In this document: one piece after another, positions 33,981 through 41,591 of the stretch
Numbering within the stretch: position 1 is the first letter of the stretch
How the letters are laid out: each line of letters opens with the position of its first letter
From: Sphingobacterium sp. UBA5670
GTDB taxonomy: Bacteria > Bacteroidota > Bacteroidia > Sphingobacteriales > Sphingobacteriaceae
Direction of reading: 5' to 3'
NCBI RefSeq assembly: GCF_002420705.1
Contig: NZ_DIIM01000001.1
Location: forward strand, 206,009-249,198
Length of the DNA stretch: 43,190 nucleotides
The notes under the pieces: generated by a model
Database searches by the model: none
Seen by the model: the letters and a program-made list of their open reading frames with translations, nothing else
Told to the model about the DNA's origin: nothing
Made by a program: the position numbers and the translations under genes

Positions 33981-34430
33981 TTAGCCGCGAAGTTTATCCA
34001 GCAGTGTACTTAACGTTATTGCCTCTTCTTCGCTAATTCGATTGGGTAAAAGGTCCTGCATCAGCATATCCTCATCCAGATCTTTAAGAATCTCTAAGCC
34101 CTTTTCTGTGATAACCAAATCCACGGCTCTTTTATCTCCATCAGATTGACAGCGTGAAACCAATCCTTTGGAAACCATGCGATCAATCATCCGGGAGATA
34201 TCCGGCGTTGTACTTAGCATTCTTGATTTAATGAGATTATTGGTTGCAGGCTTAGGATATTGCCCCCTTAAAATGCGCAAGACATTAAACTGTTTCAAAG
34301 TGATCCCTTCTTTGGCAGCTCGCTGTTCAAGCTCATTGTTAATCCAATTGTACGTATATAGAATATTTACCGTACAACGATGCCATTCATTACTGAATTT
34401 ACTTACTTTGATTTCGTCCTCAATCTTCAT
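33981..34430 (-). CDS. MarR family transcriptional regulator
   Basis: 149-residue winged-helix repressor. The helix-turn-helix is about 42-90 (FNVLRILRGQYPKPATNNLI, then TPDISRMIDRMVSKG) and the wing is SRCQSDGDKRAVDLVITEKG. Members bind DNA as dimers and respond to small aromatic ligands or oxidants. It is divergent from feoA, with a 129-base gap that holds a Fur-type box, and converges with the ZIP gene. A role in iron uptake control is possible from position only. The inducer is not predictable. Confidence 0.9.
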   Translation of the reverse strand: MKIEDEIKVSKFSNEWHRCTVNILYTYNWINNELEQRAAKEGITLKQFNVLRILRGQYPKPATNNLIKSRMLSTTPDISRMIDRMVSKGLVSRCQSDGDKRAVDLVITEKGLEILKDLDEDMLMQDLLPNRISEEEAITLSTLLDKLRG

Positions 34431-34498
34431 TCTGGTTGATAATTAATCGTTCTGAGTAGTAAAGATAGCTGTTTTTTACTAAATACATAACTATGACA

Positions 34499-34536
34499 TT
34501 AGAATCATTCTAAATGGTAGAAATTCTGTATATTTG
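34499..34536 (+). promoter_or_regulatory. feoA promoter with Fur/PerR-type 7-1-7 operator
   Basis: TTAGAATCATTCTAA at 34499-34513 is a perfect palindrome of two heptamers around one base, the form of Fur-superfamily boxes. It lies over the expected -33 position of a TATATTTG -7 element at 34529-34536. A bound repressor would block feoA transcription. The ATG of feoA is at 34560. Confidence 0.65.
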
Positions 34537-34559
34537 AAGAATTCAAAAAAAACAGGTAG

Positions 34560-34799
34560 ATGCGTAATAGAACTAGCTTAGATAAGCTAAAAAAAGGGGA
34601 AAAGGCGGTAATAATAGATTTTGATTCGCACGATATTCCAGCTAAATTTTTCGAATTGGGGTTCATCCCGGGTACTGAAATAGAAGTGAAACACATCGCT
34701 CCTTTGGACGGTCCTATATGTTTAAATATTAGTGCTAATAACGCCTTGATTGCCATCCGCAAATCAGAAGCTAAAGTCATCCTTATTGATCAGAAATAA
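34560..34799 (+). CDS. feoA: Ferrous iron transport protein A
   Basis: 79-residue cytosolic SH3-like protein that assists FeoB. Features are LDKLKKGEKAVIIDFDSHDIPAKFFELGFIPGTEIEV in outline (quoted pieces: LKKGEKAVIID, LGFIPGTEIEV), then LDGPICLNISANNALIAIRK, all typical for FeoA. The stop codon overlaps the ATG of feoB (33-base spacing not needed; TAATG), so translation is coupled. A Fur-type box precedes the gene. Length is normal for the family. Confidence 0.95.
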   Translation: MRNRTSLDKLKKGEKAVIIDFDSHDIPAKFFELGFIPGTEIEVKHIAPLDGPICLNISANNALIAIRKSEAKVILIDQK

Positions 34800-36901
34800 T
34801 GAATAACCCGATTATTGCACTTTTGGGGAATCCAAATGTGGGTAAAACATCTCTATTTAACCGGATTACAAAATTAAATCAGAAAGTAGGAAACTATCCC
34901 GGAATTACTGTCGAGAAACGTGAGGGGCAAGTAAAAGCTAACAACAAGACTTATCGAATTATTGATTTACCGGGAACATATACCTTGTTTCCTAGCTCAA
35001 TGGACGAAGAAGTTGTTTTCAACACCTTAGTTGACAAAGAAAACAGTTTCAGACCCAACCTGGTTGTTGTCGTCGCTGAACCGACCAACTTAAAACGGTC
35101 AATCATCCTTTATCAACAGGCCCGGGAGCTTGGCCTACCTGCTATTTTCGTCATCAATATGATCGATGAAGCCAAAGAAAAAGGCATTACAATAGATATT
35201 CAAAAACTTGAGCATTTATTAAATACAAAAGTATACGAGACCAACGCGCGTACCGGGCAGGGTATAGATCAACTGATCAAAAACTTTGATGCTGTTCCGC
35301 CCATGTATATCAGCAAATTCAGCCTACCGGAGGAAGCTGATGCTGCATTGGAAGAAGCAAAACGCCTTTTCCCTTTAGATACAGAATACCATACCTGGCA
35401 ATATTTAGCCAAGGGCGAAGTGTCCTTTTTATCAAAAGAAAAAAATCAGTCTATTCAGCAAATCCGTGACAAACATCAATTGCGGGCCGAAAAGCTGCAA
35501 AAAGACGAAGCTATATTACGCAGTAAAGCATTAGATAGCAGTCTTGCCGAGCTCTATGTAAAAGATGAGACTTCCAATAAAAACAAGACCAATACGATCG
35601 ACAGCATCCTGCTGCACCCGATCTTTGGCTATGTCATCTTCTTTGGAATCCTTTTTCTGATCTTTCAGGCAATTTATACCTGGTCTGGACCAGCCATGGA
35701 TTTTATTGACGGTTTGTTTGGTGATCTTGCGGCCTATACACAAACAGTATTGCCGGCGGGGCCATTGACCGACTTGCTCAGCAATGGTATTATCAAAGGT
35801 ATCGGCGGGATCGTTATCTTCATTCCACAAATCGTCATCTTATACATTTTTATCTCGATTATGGAAGAAACGGGCTATATGAGCCGCGTAGTTTTCCTAA
35901 TGGACCGATGGCTTCGCCCTTTTGGGCTGAATGGAAAATCAGTGATTCCTTTGATTTCGGGCGTTGCCTGTGCTGTTCCTGCTGTCATGTCTGCACGTAA
36001 CATCGAAAATAGCAAAGAAAGACTCGTCACTATTCTGGTAACACCTTTTATGACCTGCTCTGCACGTCTTCCTATTTATATCGTTCTGATCGGACTGGTG
36101 ATACCGGACACGAAATTAGGGGGCTTTCAAATACAAGGTATTGTATTGTTTGTGATGTACCTGCTTGGAATATTCGCAGCCCTGCTATCCGCAATTATTC
36201 TGACGAAGGTCATCAAATCAAAACATAAATCATTTTTAATCTTTGAACTGCCGACCTATAAAACTCCGGATTGGAAGAATGTTGCTTTAAATGTATGGGA
36301 AAAAGCATCAAGCTTTGTGTTCGGTGCAGGTAAAATCATTCTGGCAATCTCTGTGATACTATGGGCATTAGGTAGCTTCGGGCCAAATGATAAATTTAGC
36401 CAAGCAGAAGAATACGTGACAAAAAACAACCCCAACTTATCCGAAGCGGACTTAGATCACGAAATTTCGTCTTACCGGTTGGAGCACTCTTTCTTAGGCT
36501 ATCTTGGCATGGCTATTGAGCCTGTTGTTGAACCATTAGGTTACGACTGGAAGATGGGTATAGGTCTTATCTCTTCCTTCGCCGCTCGTGAAGTATTTGT
36601 GGGAACCATGGCCACTGTGTACAGCCTTGGTGACGAAGTGGACATCGAAGATGAAGCCTCTAAAACAACGGTATTAGGTAAAATGAAAAGCGAAATTAAT
36701 CGAAATACCGGTTTACCTGCTTACAATCTGGCTTCTGGCGTATCCTTATTACTATTTTACGCATTTGCTATGCAATGTATGAGTACAATTGCGGCTGTAA
36801 AAAGGGAAACAGGCTCGTGGAAATGGACTTTAATACAGCTTGGTTTTATGACAGGCTTGGCCTATTTCAGCGCTTTAATTGCTTATCAACTTTTAAAATA
36901 A
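34799..36901 (+). CDS. feoB: Ferrous iron transport protein B
   Basis: 700-residue inner-membrane Fe(II) transporter. The N-terminal GTPase domain has G1 GNPNVGKTS (10-18), switch I region YPGITVEKREG, G3 DLPGTY (56-61) and G4 NMID (120-123). A helical GDI domain follows, and from about residue 270 eight or so membrane segments with the conserved Gate motifs: RPFGLNGKSVIPLISGVACAVP in part (LNGKSVIPLISGVACAVPA) and ISSFAAREVFVGT. Both halves carry the Cys residues seen in FeoB. It is fused to feoA by a one-base overlap and followed after 7 bases by a FeoB-associated small protein. Complete. Confidence 0.97.
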   Translation: MNNPIIALLGNPNVGKTSLFNRITKLNQKVGNYPGITVEKREGQVKANNKTYRIIDLPGTYTLFPSSMDEEVVFNTLVDKENSFRPNLVVVVAEPTNLKRSIILYQQARELGLPAIFVINMIDEAKEKGITIDIQKLEHLLNTKVYETNARTGQGIDQLIKNFDAVPPMYISKFSLPEEADAALEEAKRLFPLDTEYHTWQYLAKGEVSFLSKEKNQSIQQIRDKHQLRAEKLQKDEAILRSKALDSSLAELYVKDETSNKNKTNTIDSILLHPIFGYVIFFGILFLIFQAIYTWSGPAMDFIDGLFGDLAAYTQTVLPAGPLTDLLSNGIIKGIGGIVIFIPQIVILYIFISIMEETGYMSRVVFLMDRWLRPFGLNGKSVIPLISGVACAVPAVMSARNIENSKERLVTILVTPFMTCSARLPIYIVLIGLVIPDTKLGGFQIQGIVLFVMYLLGIFAALLSAIILTKVIKSKHKSFLIFELPTYKTPDWKNVALNVWEKASSFVFGAGKIILAISVILWALGSFGPNDKFSQAEEYVTKNNPNLSEADLDHEISSYRLEHSFLGYLGMAIEPVVEPLGYDWKMGIGLISSFAAREVFVGTMATVYSLGDEVDIEDEASKTTVLGKMKSEINRNTGLPAYNLASGVSLLLFYAFAMQCMSTIAAVKRETGSWKWTLIQLGFMTGLAYFSALIAYQLLK

Positions 36902-36908
36902 AAAAGCT

Positions 36909-37070
36909 ATGGATAATTTAACAGTACAATATCTCATCGTAGGAATTCTCGTTTTGGCGGCTGTGTGGTATGTCGTTAAAAACGTCCGAAAATCACTACA
37001 GGGCAAGTCGAGCTGCTCGAAAGGCTGCGGATGTGACTGCAGCGTGGAAAAAACACAAAAAGCAAATTAA
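36909..37070 (+). CDS. FeoB-associated Cys-rich membrane protein
   Basis: 53-residue protein found by reading the sequence after feoB; it is 7 bases past the feoB stop. It has one membrane helix (YLIVGILVLAAVWYVV), then a basic stretch and a Cys-rich cytoplasmic tail with CSKGCGCDC (four Cys). This is the pattern of the FeoB-associated (FeoC-like position) small proteins known in Firmicutes and Bacteroidota, which may bind iron or help FeoB. Third gene of the feo operon; a terminator follows at 37152. Confidence 0.85.
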   Translation: MDNLTVQYLIVGILVLAAVWYVVKNVRKSLQGKSSCSKGCGCDCSVEKTQKAN

Positions 37071-37151
37071 TCTGTCTTTTTGAGTAGCATTTACAAATAA
37101 GATTTCGTTATTAGTTAGAGTGGCCAAAAATCACACTAGCTACTAATTCAT

Positions 37152-37184
37152 AAAGCGCCGTATTTCCAAATTACGGCGCTTTCT
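37152..37184 (+). terminator. Terminator of the feo operon
   Basis: Perfect 11-base stem AAAGCGCCGTA (37152-37162) and TACGGCGCTTT (37172-37182) with a 9-base loop, about 80 bases past the small FeoB-associated gene. Confidence 0.8.
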
Positions 37185-37459
37185 AATTCCTAGTCAAACA
37201 TGGACTCCGCCATTGTTTTTAAAAAACAACGAAATAGAGTAAAACCGCAACGGAATGTGCATAAATACCTAAGTGTTTTATTAACTTTATGCGCTTAGGA
37301 CAAAACATGTGCTGGGAGAGCTACGCCGATCAAAGGTATATCAGCTTAACAGTACCGATTTTGGTCAATCCGATTCTGGCTTGGAACTATCAATATGGCC
37401 TCAGGCTCTCCAATCCAAGAATCTGTCAAAATAAACTAGAAACCGTATTAACCATTCAC
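37185..37459 (+). other. Intergenic region and long leader of the amino acid permease
   Basis: 275 bases before the preferred permease start. Contains an AT hairpin (TTGTTTTT with AAAAACAA, 37213-37229), an interleaved repeat pair GCATAAA (37259-37265), CCTAAG (37268-37273), TTTATGC (37286-37292), CTTAGG (37294-37299) able to form a pseudoknot, a TAACTTTA -7-like element (37282-37289), and GGAGAGC (37315-37321) that can pair with GCTCTCC about 90 bases later. Possibly a regulated mRNA leader; no known riboswitch matches well. Confidence 0.4.
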
Positions 37460-38878
37460 ATGGAGAAACAAAACAATAAGGAAGAATTAAAAAGAGGACT
37501 TCAAAATAGACATATTCAATTAATTGCACTGGGAGGTGCGATTGGCACAGGTTTATTTCTGGGTATTGGAAAGGCTGCTACATTAGCAGGGCCTGCCGTT
37601 ATCCTTGGCTATGCATTTGCTGGGATCATTGCTTTTTTCATTATGCGCCAATTGGGAGAAATGGTGGTTGAAGAACCTGTTTCAGGAAGCTTCAGTTATT
37701 TCGCCAATAAATACTGGGGTTCCTTTGCCGGTTATGCTTCGGGCTGGAACTATTGGGTTCTCTACATCCTCGTCAGTATGGCCGAATTAACGGCTATCGG
37801 TGTTTATGTTCAATTTTGGTGGCCAGAAATACCGCTATGGGCGTCGAGCTTATTCTTCTTCTTTGCAATCAACGCCTTAAATCTTGCCTCTGTCAAAATT
37901 TATGGCGAGACGGAATTTTGGTTTTCCATTATCAAAGTTGTTGCGATCATCGCCATGATTGTTTTCGGTGTTTACTTACTTATAAGCGGTACCGGAGGTG
38001 AACAAGCAAGCCTTAGCAACCTGACTTCACATGGCGGTTTTTTCCCAAAAGGTTGGTTTAGCCAAACTGCAGAGGGTAATTTTGAAGGTCTTCTTTCGGC
38101 TATGGCTTTGATCATGTTTTCTTTTGGTGGTCTGGAATTGGTTGGTATTACTGCTGCAGAAGCCGAGCACCCCGAAAAGAATATACCGAAAGCGACCAAT
38201 CAGGTGATCTATCGGATTTTGATCTTTTACGTCGGCGCTTTGATCATTCTTTTCTCCTTGACGCCATGGACAAATATCACCGCAGATACGAGTCCCTTTG
38301 TACTTGTCTTTGACAAGCTTAATGGATTTGAATTTACCATCTTTGGAAAGACCTTTTATTTCACAAAAATTATCGCAAATGCCTTAAATCTTATTGTGCT
38401 TACAGCAGCATTGTCTGTTTATAACAGCAGTGTGTATAGTAACAGTAGAATGTTATATGGTCTAGCGGAACAGGGTAATGCACCTCGTTTTCTTTCAAAA
38501 CTCAATAAAAATCACGCACCAATCAATGCTATTTTGGTCTCGGCATTGTTTGCAGCTGTCTGTGTATTTATCAATTATGTTGCACCAAAAAATGCCTTGG
38601 AGATCTTGATGTCGCTTGTGGTATCTTCACTGATTATAAACTGGGTGATGATTTCCATTACACATTTGTATTTCAGAAAGAATAAACTCGATGCCCACTT
38701 ACAGACCAAGTTTCCATCTTTTCTATATCCCCTAAGTAACTATATCTGTCTGATCTTTTTGATCGCTGTACTTGGCATCATGTGGATAACAGGAATGAAA
38801 CTTCCGGTAGAATTGATCCCTGCTTGGCTTATATTACTCTATGTGAGTTATGTTTTGATCAAAAGAAAGAAATCTTAG
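37460..38878 (+). CDS. Amino acid permease (APC superfamily, AAT family)
   Basis: 472-residue inner-membrane proton:amino acid symporter with 12 membrane segments. The N-terminal part (RGLQNRHIQLIALGGAIGTG, then GKAATLAGPAVILGY) and EVSG-type segment EEPVSGSFSYFANKYWG match the AAT family (CycA, AroP, ProY). The exact amino acid cannot be told from sequence. The preferred start at 37460 gives the classical N-terminus; the frame is open upstream to 37289, but that extension has no similarity to the family. This leaves a long leader. A terminator follows at 38905. Confidence 0.9.
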   Translation: MEKQNNKEELKRGLQNRHIQLIALGGAIGTGLFLGIGKAATLAGPAVILGYAFAGIIAFFIMRQLGEMVVEEPVSGSFSYFANKYWGSFAGYASGWNYWVLYILVSMAELTAIGVYVQFWWPEIPLWASSLFFFFAINALNLASVKIYGETEFWFSIIKVVAIIAMIVFGVYLLISGTGGEQASLSNLTSHGGFFPKGWFSQTAEGNFEGLLSAMALIMFSFGGLELVGITAAEAEHPEKNIPKATNQVIYRILIFYVGALIILFSLTPWTNITADTSPFVLVFDKLNGFEFTIFGKTFYFTKIIANALNLIVLTAALSVYNSSVYSNSRMLYGLAEQGNAPRFLSKLNKNHAPINAILVSALFAAVCVFINYVAPKNALEILMSLVVSSLIINWVMISITHLYFRKNKLDAHLQTKFPSFLYPLSNYICLIFLIAVLGIMWITGMKLPVELIPAWLILLYVSYVLIKRKKS

Positions 38879-38904
38879 TTCATTGAACCTCGATCTGAAA
38901 AATA

Positions 38905-38941
38905 AAAAAAGCCTGATTCATTGCATGAATCAGGCTTTTTT
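38905..38941. terminator. Bidirectional terminator after the permease
   Basis: Perfect 16-base stem AAAAAAGCCTGATTCA (38905-38920) and TGAATCAGGCTTTTTT (38926-38941) with a 5-base loop. A and T runs on both sides allow it to end both the permease and the radical SAM gene transcripts. Confidence 0.9.
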
Positions 38942-38949
38942 GCTAAAAT

Positions 38950-39005
38950 TTAATGTAGATATTCCTCCTCGAGAATAGCGAATTCATAATTGTCGCTCCA
39001 GCCAT
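38950..39005 (-). other. Possible coding remnant after the radical SAM gene
   Basis: On the minus strand, the frame directly after the radical SAM stop codon reads DGWSDNYEFAILEEEYLH and then TAA, a natural-looking acidic C-terminus with no start codon of its own. It may be the end of a decayed gene or chance. A short overlapping ORF starting MAGATIMNS in another frame is the alternative. Confidence 0.2.
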
Positions 39006-40070
39006 CTAAAACAATCCTAGCTGCGTTCCTGCATCGGGTAAGCGGAAAAGATCCCTTCTCAAGGATGGAAGTGTCCCATTATTCATATATTTTTTGACGG
39101 ATAGCTTGAATAAATGCTGCAAACTTTCGGCCATATGACCATCCCCTTTTATCCTTCGTCCGAAATCAGTATCATTGATCTTACCGCCATGACAGGCCTC
39201 GATCCAGTGCAGCACTTTCTCTGCCCGATCAGGATAGTTTTGATAAAGCCAATCCTTAAAAATAGCACCGATCTGTCCATTGAGCCTCACGATTGTATAT
39301 GAGGCCGTAATTGCTCCCGCATCTGCTCCCGAACGAATCAAATCTGAAATCTCATCACTATTGATTCCCGGAACGATGGGCGCCATCATCAGCATGACTG
39401 GAACGCCTATCCGTGTCAACCCCTCGATTAGTTTCAATCGGGCCGATGCCGTAGCAGTCCGGGGTTCCATTTTCTGGCGTACCTCCTCCCGCAACGAGTT
39501 GATGGTCACGGCAACGGAAACCAGATTTAGTGCCGCAAGTTCGCGCAAGAGATCAAAATCCCGTCGCATCAGTACATTTTTGCTGATGATAGAAACAGGA
39601 TGCTGGTATTTGACCATCAATTCTAAAAGCGAACGTGTGATACCCAGCTTCCGTTCAATAGGTTGATAACAGTCTGTATTGCCTGAAAGCATAATCAAAT
39701 CGGGTTGATAGCTCGATTTTCTAAACTCCTGTTCGAGAAGCTGAGCCGCATTATGTTTTACTAAGATCTTACGTTCAAAATCCAATCCCGCACTGAAGCC
39801 CCAATACTCATGTGAATTACGCGCGTAGCAATAAATACAGCCATGCTCACAGCCCTGATAAGGATTAATAGATCTTTCGAAACGCAGGTCGGGGCTATTG
39901 GATTTGGATATAATCGATTTCGGATGTGTCGGAATAAACTGCGTTTTCTCGGCACCCAAAAATTCCTCATCCAGCCCCTCCACGTGCTCCTGCACGTATT
40001 GGTTTACAAAAAACTTGTTATTGGGATTAATCTGAGCCCCTCTACCCTTGAAATATTCTGACGAATTCAT
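39006..40070 (-). CDS. PA0069 family radical SAM protein
   Basis: 354-residue radical S-adenosylmethionine protein. The iron-sulfur cluster motif CxxxCxxC is Cys74-Cys78-Cys81 in YQGCEHGCIYCYARNSH. Motifs such as MLSGNTDCYQPIE, VSIISKNVLMRRD and VMLMMAPIVPG follow the PA0069/Rv2578c family, distantly related to spore photoproduct lyase. The reaction is unknown; a DNA-repair role is often guessed. Its C-terminus (QLGLF) looks intact. The ATG at 40070 gives MNSSEYFKGRGAQINPNN, the usual start of this family. Downstream lies a bidirectional terminator; upstream are two tiny unknown genes on the same strand. Confidence 0.92.
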   Translation of the reverse strand: MNSSEYFKGRGAQINPNNKFFVNQYVQEHVEGLDEEFLGAEKTQFIPTHPKSIISKSNSPDLRFERSINPYQGCEHGCIYCYARNSHEYWGFSAGLDFERKILVKHNAAQLLEQEFRKSSYQPDLIMLSGNTDCYQPIERKLGITRSLLELMVKYQHPVSIISKNVLMRRDFDLLRELAALNLVSVAVTINSLREEVRQKMEPRTATASARLKLIEGLTRIGVPVMLMMAPIVPGINSDEISDLIRSGADAGAITASYTIVRLNGQIGAIFKDWLYQNYPDRAEKVLHWIEACHGGKINDTDFGRRIKGDGHMAESLQHLFKLSVKKYMNNGTLPSLRRDLFRLPDAGTQLGLF

Positions 40071-40114
40071 AGGTTAAAATTACTAAAATTATTAGTAAAA
40101 ACAACAAAAATATA

Positions 40115-40285
40115 TCATTTTAACAAAGTTTCATATACCACATTCCATTCATCGAGATGATCGCTCCAAGCCCGAAAATTCTCCCAGCCAAAGAAAAGAT
40201 TAATTACATCAAACGAATTCCCTATCTCCTGCGGATGCAATCTCCGCGGAAAATAGTCATAAGGTGTAGGGTTTGCAAATGGCAT
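40115..40285 (-). CDS. Small protein of unknown function (56 aa)
   Basis: Read directly from the minus strand: 56 residues starting MPFANPTPYDYFPRRLH, with an aromatic-rich middle (NLFFGWENFRAWSDH) and ending DEWNVVYETLLK. The composition (many Trp, Phe, Asp) is protein-like, not random. I do not recognise it. Its ATG is two bases after the stop codon of the 47-residue gene, so the two are probably translated together. No signal peptide or membrane segment. Could also be the fragment of a larger decayed gene. Confidence 0.5.
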   Translation of the reverse strand: MPFANPTPYDYFPRRLHPQEIGNSFDVINLFFGWENFRAWSDHLDEWNVVYETLLK

Positions 40286-40287
40286 CG

Positions 40288-40431
40288 TTATTCTTCATCT
40301 ATTAGTCCATTATTCTCATCCCCATCATCTTTCATAATCTCATGAATACGATTTTCCAATACAGCTTTATGCCATTCGTCAACGATGTTGTAAACTTTAT
40401 TCAAGGCTTCTTTCTTTGCGCTGGATAACAC
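40288..40431 (-). CDS. Small helical protein of unknown function (47 aa)
   Basis: 47 residues from a GTG at 40431, with a stop codon shortly before it in frame. The product is an amphipathic helix (SSAKKEALNKVYNIVDEWHK, then AVLENRIHEIMK) followed by an acidic tail (DDGDENNGLIDEE). It resembles small helical or antitoxin-like proteins in composition but has no specific match I know. The downstream gene begins two bases after its stop. The GTG start is uncertain: no ATG is available in frame, so a truncated gene is possible. Confidence 0.45.
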   Translation of the reverse strand: MLSSAKKEALNKVYNIVDEWHKAVLENRIHEIMKDDGDENNGLIDEE

Positions 40432-40774
40432 GGTCTACTCCCCCAAAACATTTACAGAATATGCACGGCACATGATTACGTTAAGGCCCTTCAATCCGAC
40501 TTGAGTCCGTGTTCACTCCATGTTGACAGCGACTATATCACGCTTACAAATCGGTATGATCACCGAAGCACCCCGCACACACTCCCTTTCTTAACCGAAT
40601 CTATACTATATCTCAACTAGCGCTACAGCGAACAATAATGATATCCATTACCAATTTAATAATCGTGAAGTATGCTAAATTTCAAAATTCATAAAACACA
40701 GTAAATCACTATTTTAAATCTCGTAAAAGTTGTGAAAAATTACTTTTCAGCAATTTAAAAGACTAACTTTAACT
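40432..40774. other. Gene-poor stretch upstream of the orphan gene
   Basis: 343 bases without a supported gene. On the plus strand an open frame from about 40429 to 40620 encodes protein-like text (VDSDYITLTNRYDHRSTPH, then TLPFLTES) but has no ATG or GTG, so it may be a relic. On the minus strand MCRAYSVNVLGE ends just before the 47-residue gene. The last 100 bases are AT-rich with a TAACTTTA element at 40764-40771. Confidence 0.35.
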
Positions 40775-41518
40775 ATGGCAATAATTGAAAATGGATATTT
40801 GAGAGGCCAAACAGGGAATTTGGTCAATCGTAAAGTCGGAGACAAAAATGTCGTACAAACTAAACCTTCGGACAAGATGCGTCAGACGATATGGACTGAA
40901 GCCGCCGCTTCTGATTTTGGAGCAGCAAGCGCAGCAGGTGCAATAATCCGTCGAGCTTTCGATGTTGTACATCAAAAACTACATGACAGCGAAATGCACA
41001 ACCGACTAGTTAAACGTATGCAGCGTGTATTATTTGGCAATGGAAAACACAACCCCGGCTATCAAAGAGTTAGCCGAGGAAATATCCAGCGATTGGTCGA
41101 CTTTCAGTTCAATAAGAATTGCCATATCTATGATTACCTTTATTTCGATACTACCGTGAATTTCGCAACTAAAGGGACCATATTAATCCACATGCCCGAA
41201 TTAAAAGGGGAGGAAAATTTTTATTGGCCTAAGGCGTGTAGCCATATCGTTCTAAAAATTGAAATCATTGGCTTTTCTTTTGATAAAAGACAGGCTCGCA
41301 CAATCGGTTCCCACGAAATCGAATTAACACGGTACAATAGTGAATCACAAAAGGCAAAGACACTTACTTTTGATTCAACTGGTAATGATTACGATATAAT
41401 TTTAGTATCGCTTTCGACCCTCTATCTTGACAAAAGAACTAATTATACATTTCTTCTAAATTCGATCGACTTAAATCCGGCAGGGATCATAGCCGCACAC
41501 AATCTCAGCAATTTTTAA
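40775..41518 (+). CDS. DUF6266-like protein of unknown function
   Basis: 247 residues. The N-terminus MAIIENGYLRGQTGNLVNRK and the pattern VVQTKPSDKMRQT resemble, from memory, the Bacteroidota DUF6266 proteins, which start with a Gly-rich ILGGFSGKVG-type segment; the match is loose. The second half is beta-rich (HIYDYLYFDTTVNF, then TILIHMPEL, IVLKIEIIGFSF and YDIILVSLSTLYLD). No signal peptide. A TAACTTTA element ends four bases before the ATG, so the message may be nearly leaderless. Orphan gene between a gene-poor stretch and mnmA (convergent). Function unknown. Confidence 0.7.
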   Translation: MAIIENGYLRGQTGNLVNRKVGDKNVVQTKPSDKMRQTIWTEAAASDFGAASAAGAIIRRAFDVVHQKLHDSEMHNRLVKRMQRVLFGNGKHNPGYQRVSRGNIQRLVDFQFNKNCHIYDYLYFDTTVNFATKGTILIHMPELKGEENFYWPKACSHIVLKIEIIGFSFDKRQARTIGSHEIELTRYNSESQKAKTLTFDSTGNDYDIILVSLSTLYLDKRTNYTFLLNSIDLNPAGIIAAHNLSNF

Positions 41519-41524
41519 TTAAAA

Positions 41525-41556
41525 AATCCCTATACTGTATCTACAGCATAGGGATT
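41525..41556 (-). terminator. Terminator of mnmA
   Basis: AATCCCTAT (41525-41533) pairs with ATAGGGATT (41548-41556), with an inner stem CTGTA/TACAG, making an almost unbroken hairpin. On the minus strand it is followed by TTTTTT, 36 bases past the mnmA stop. Confidence 0.85.
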
Positions 41557-41591
41557 ACAACTCTTATTCTAAATCTCAGTCCAGCTTCTTG

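Noticed and set aside
37313..37440. Glycine-riboswitch-like words (GGAGAG, ACCGA, CTCAGGC) in the permease leader
   Set aside because: The words occur, but CTCTCC follows CAGG instead of preceding it and the AAAAGGAC segment is missing, so the glycine aptamer fold is not supported.
40157..40345. Plus-strand open frame of 62 codons
   Set aside because: It is the antisense of the two small minus-strand genes, which have more protein-like composition and coupled spacing.
40560..40620. Group II intron-like start (GTGTGTGCG) on the minus strand in the gene-poor stretch
   Set aside because: No domain V or reverse transcriptase was found and the stretch is too short for an intron.
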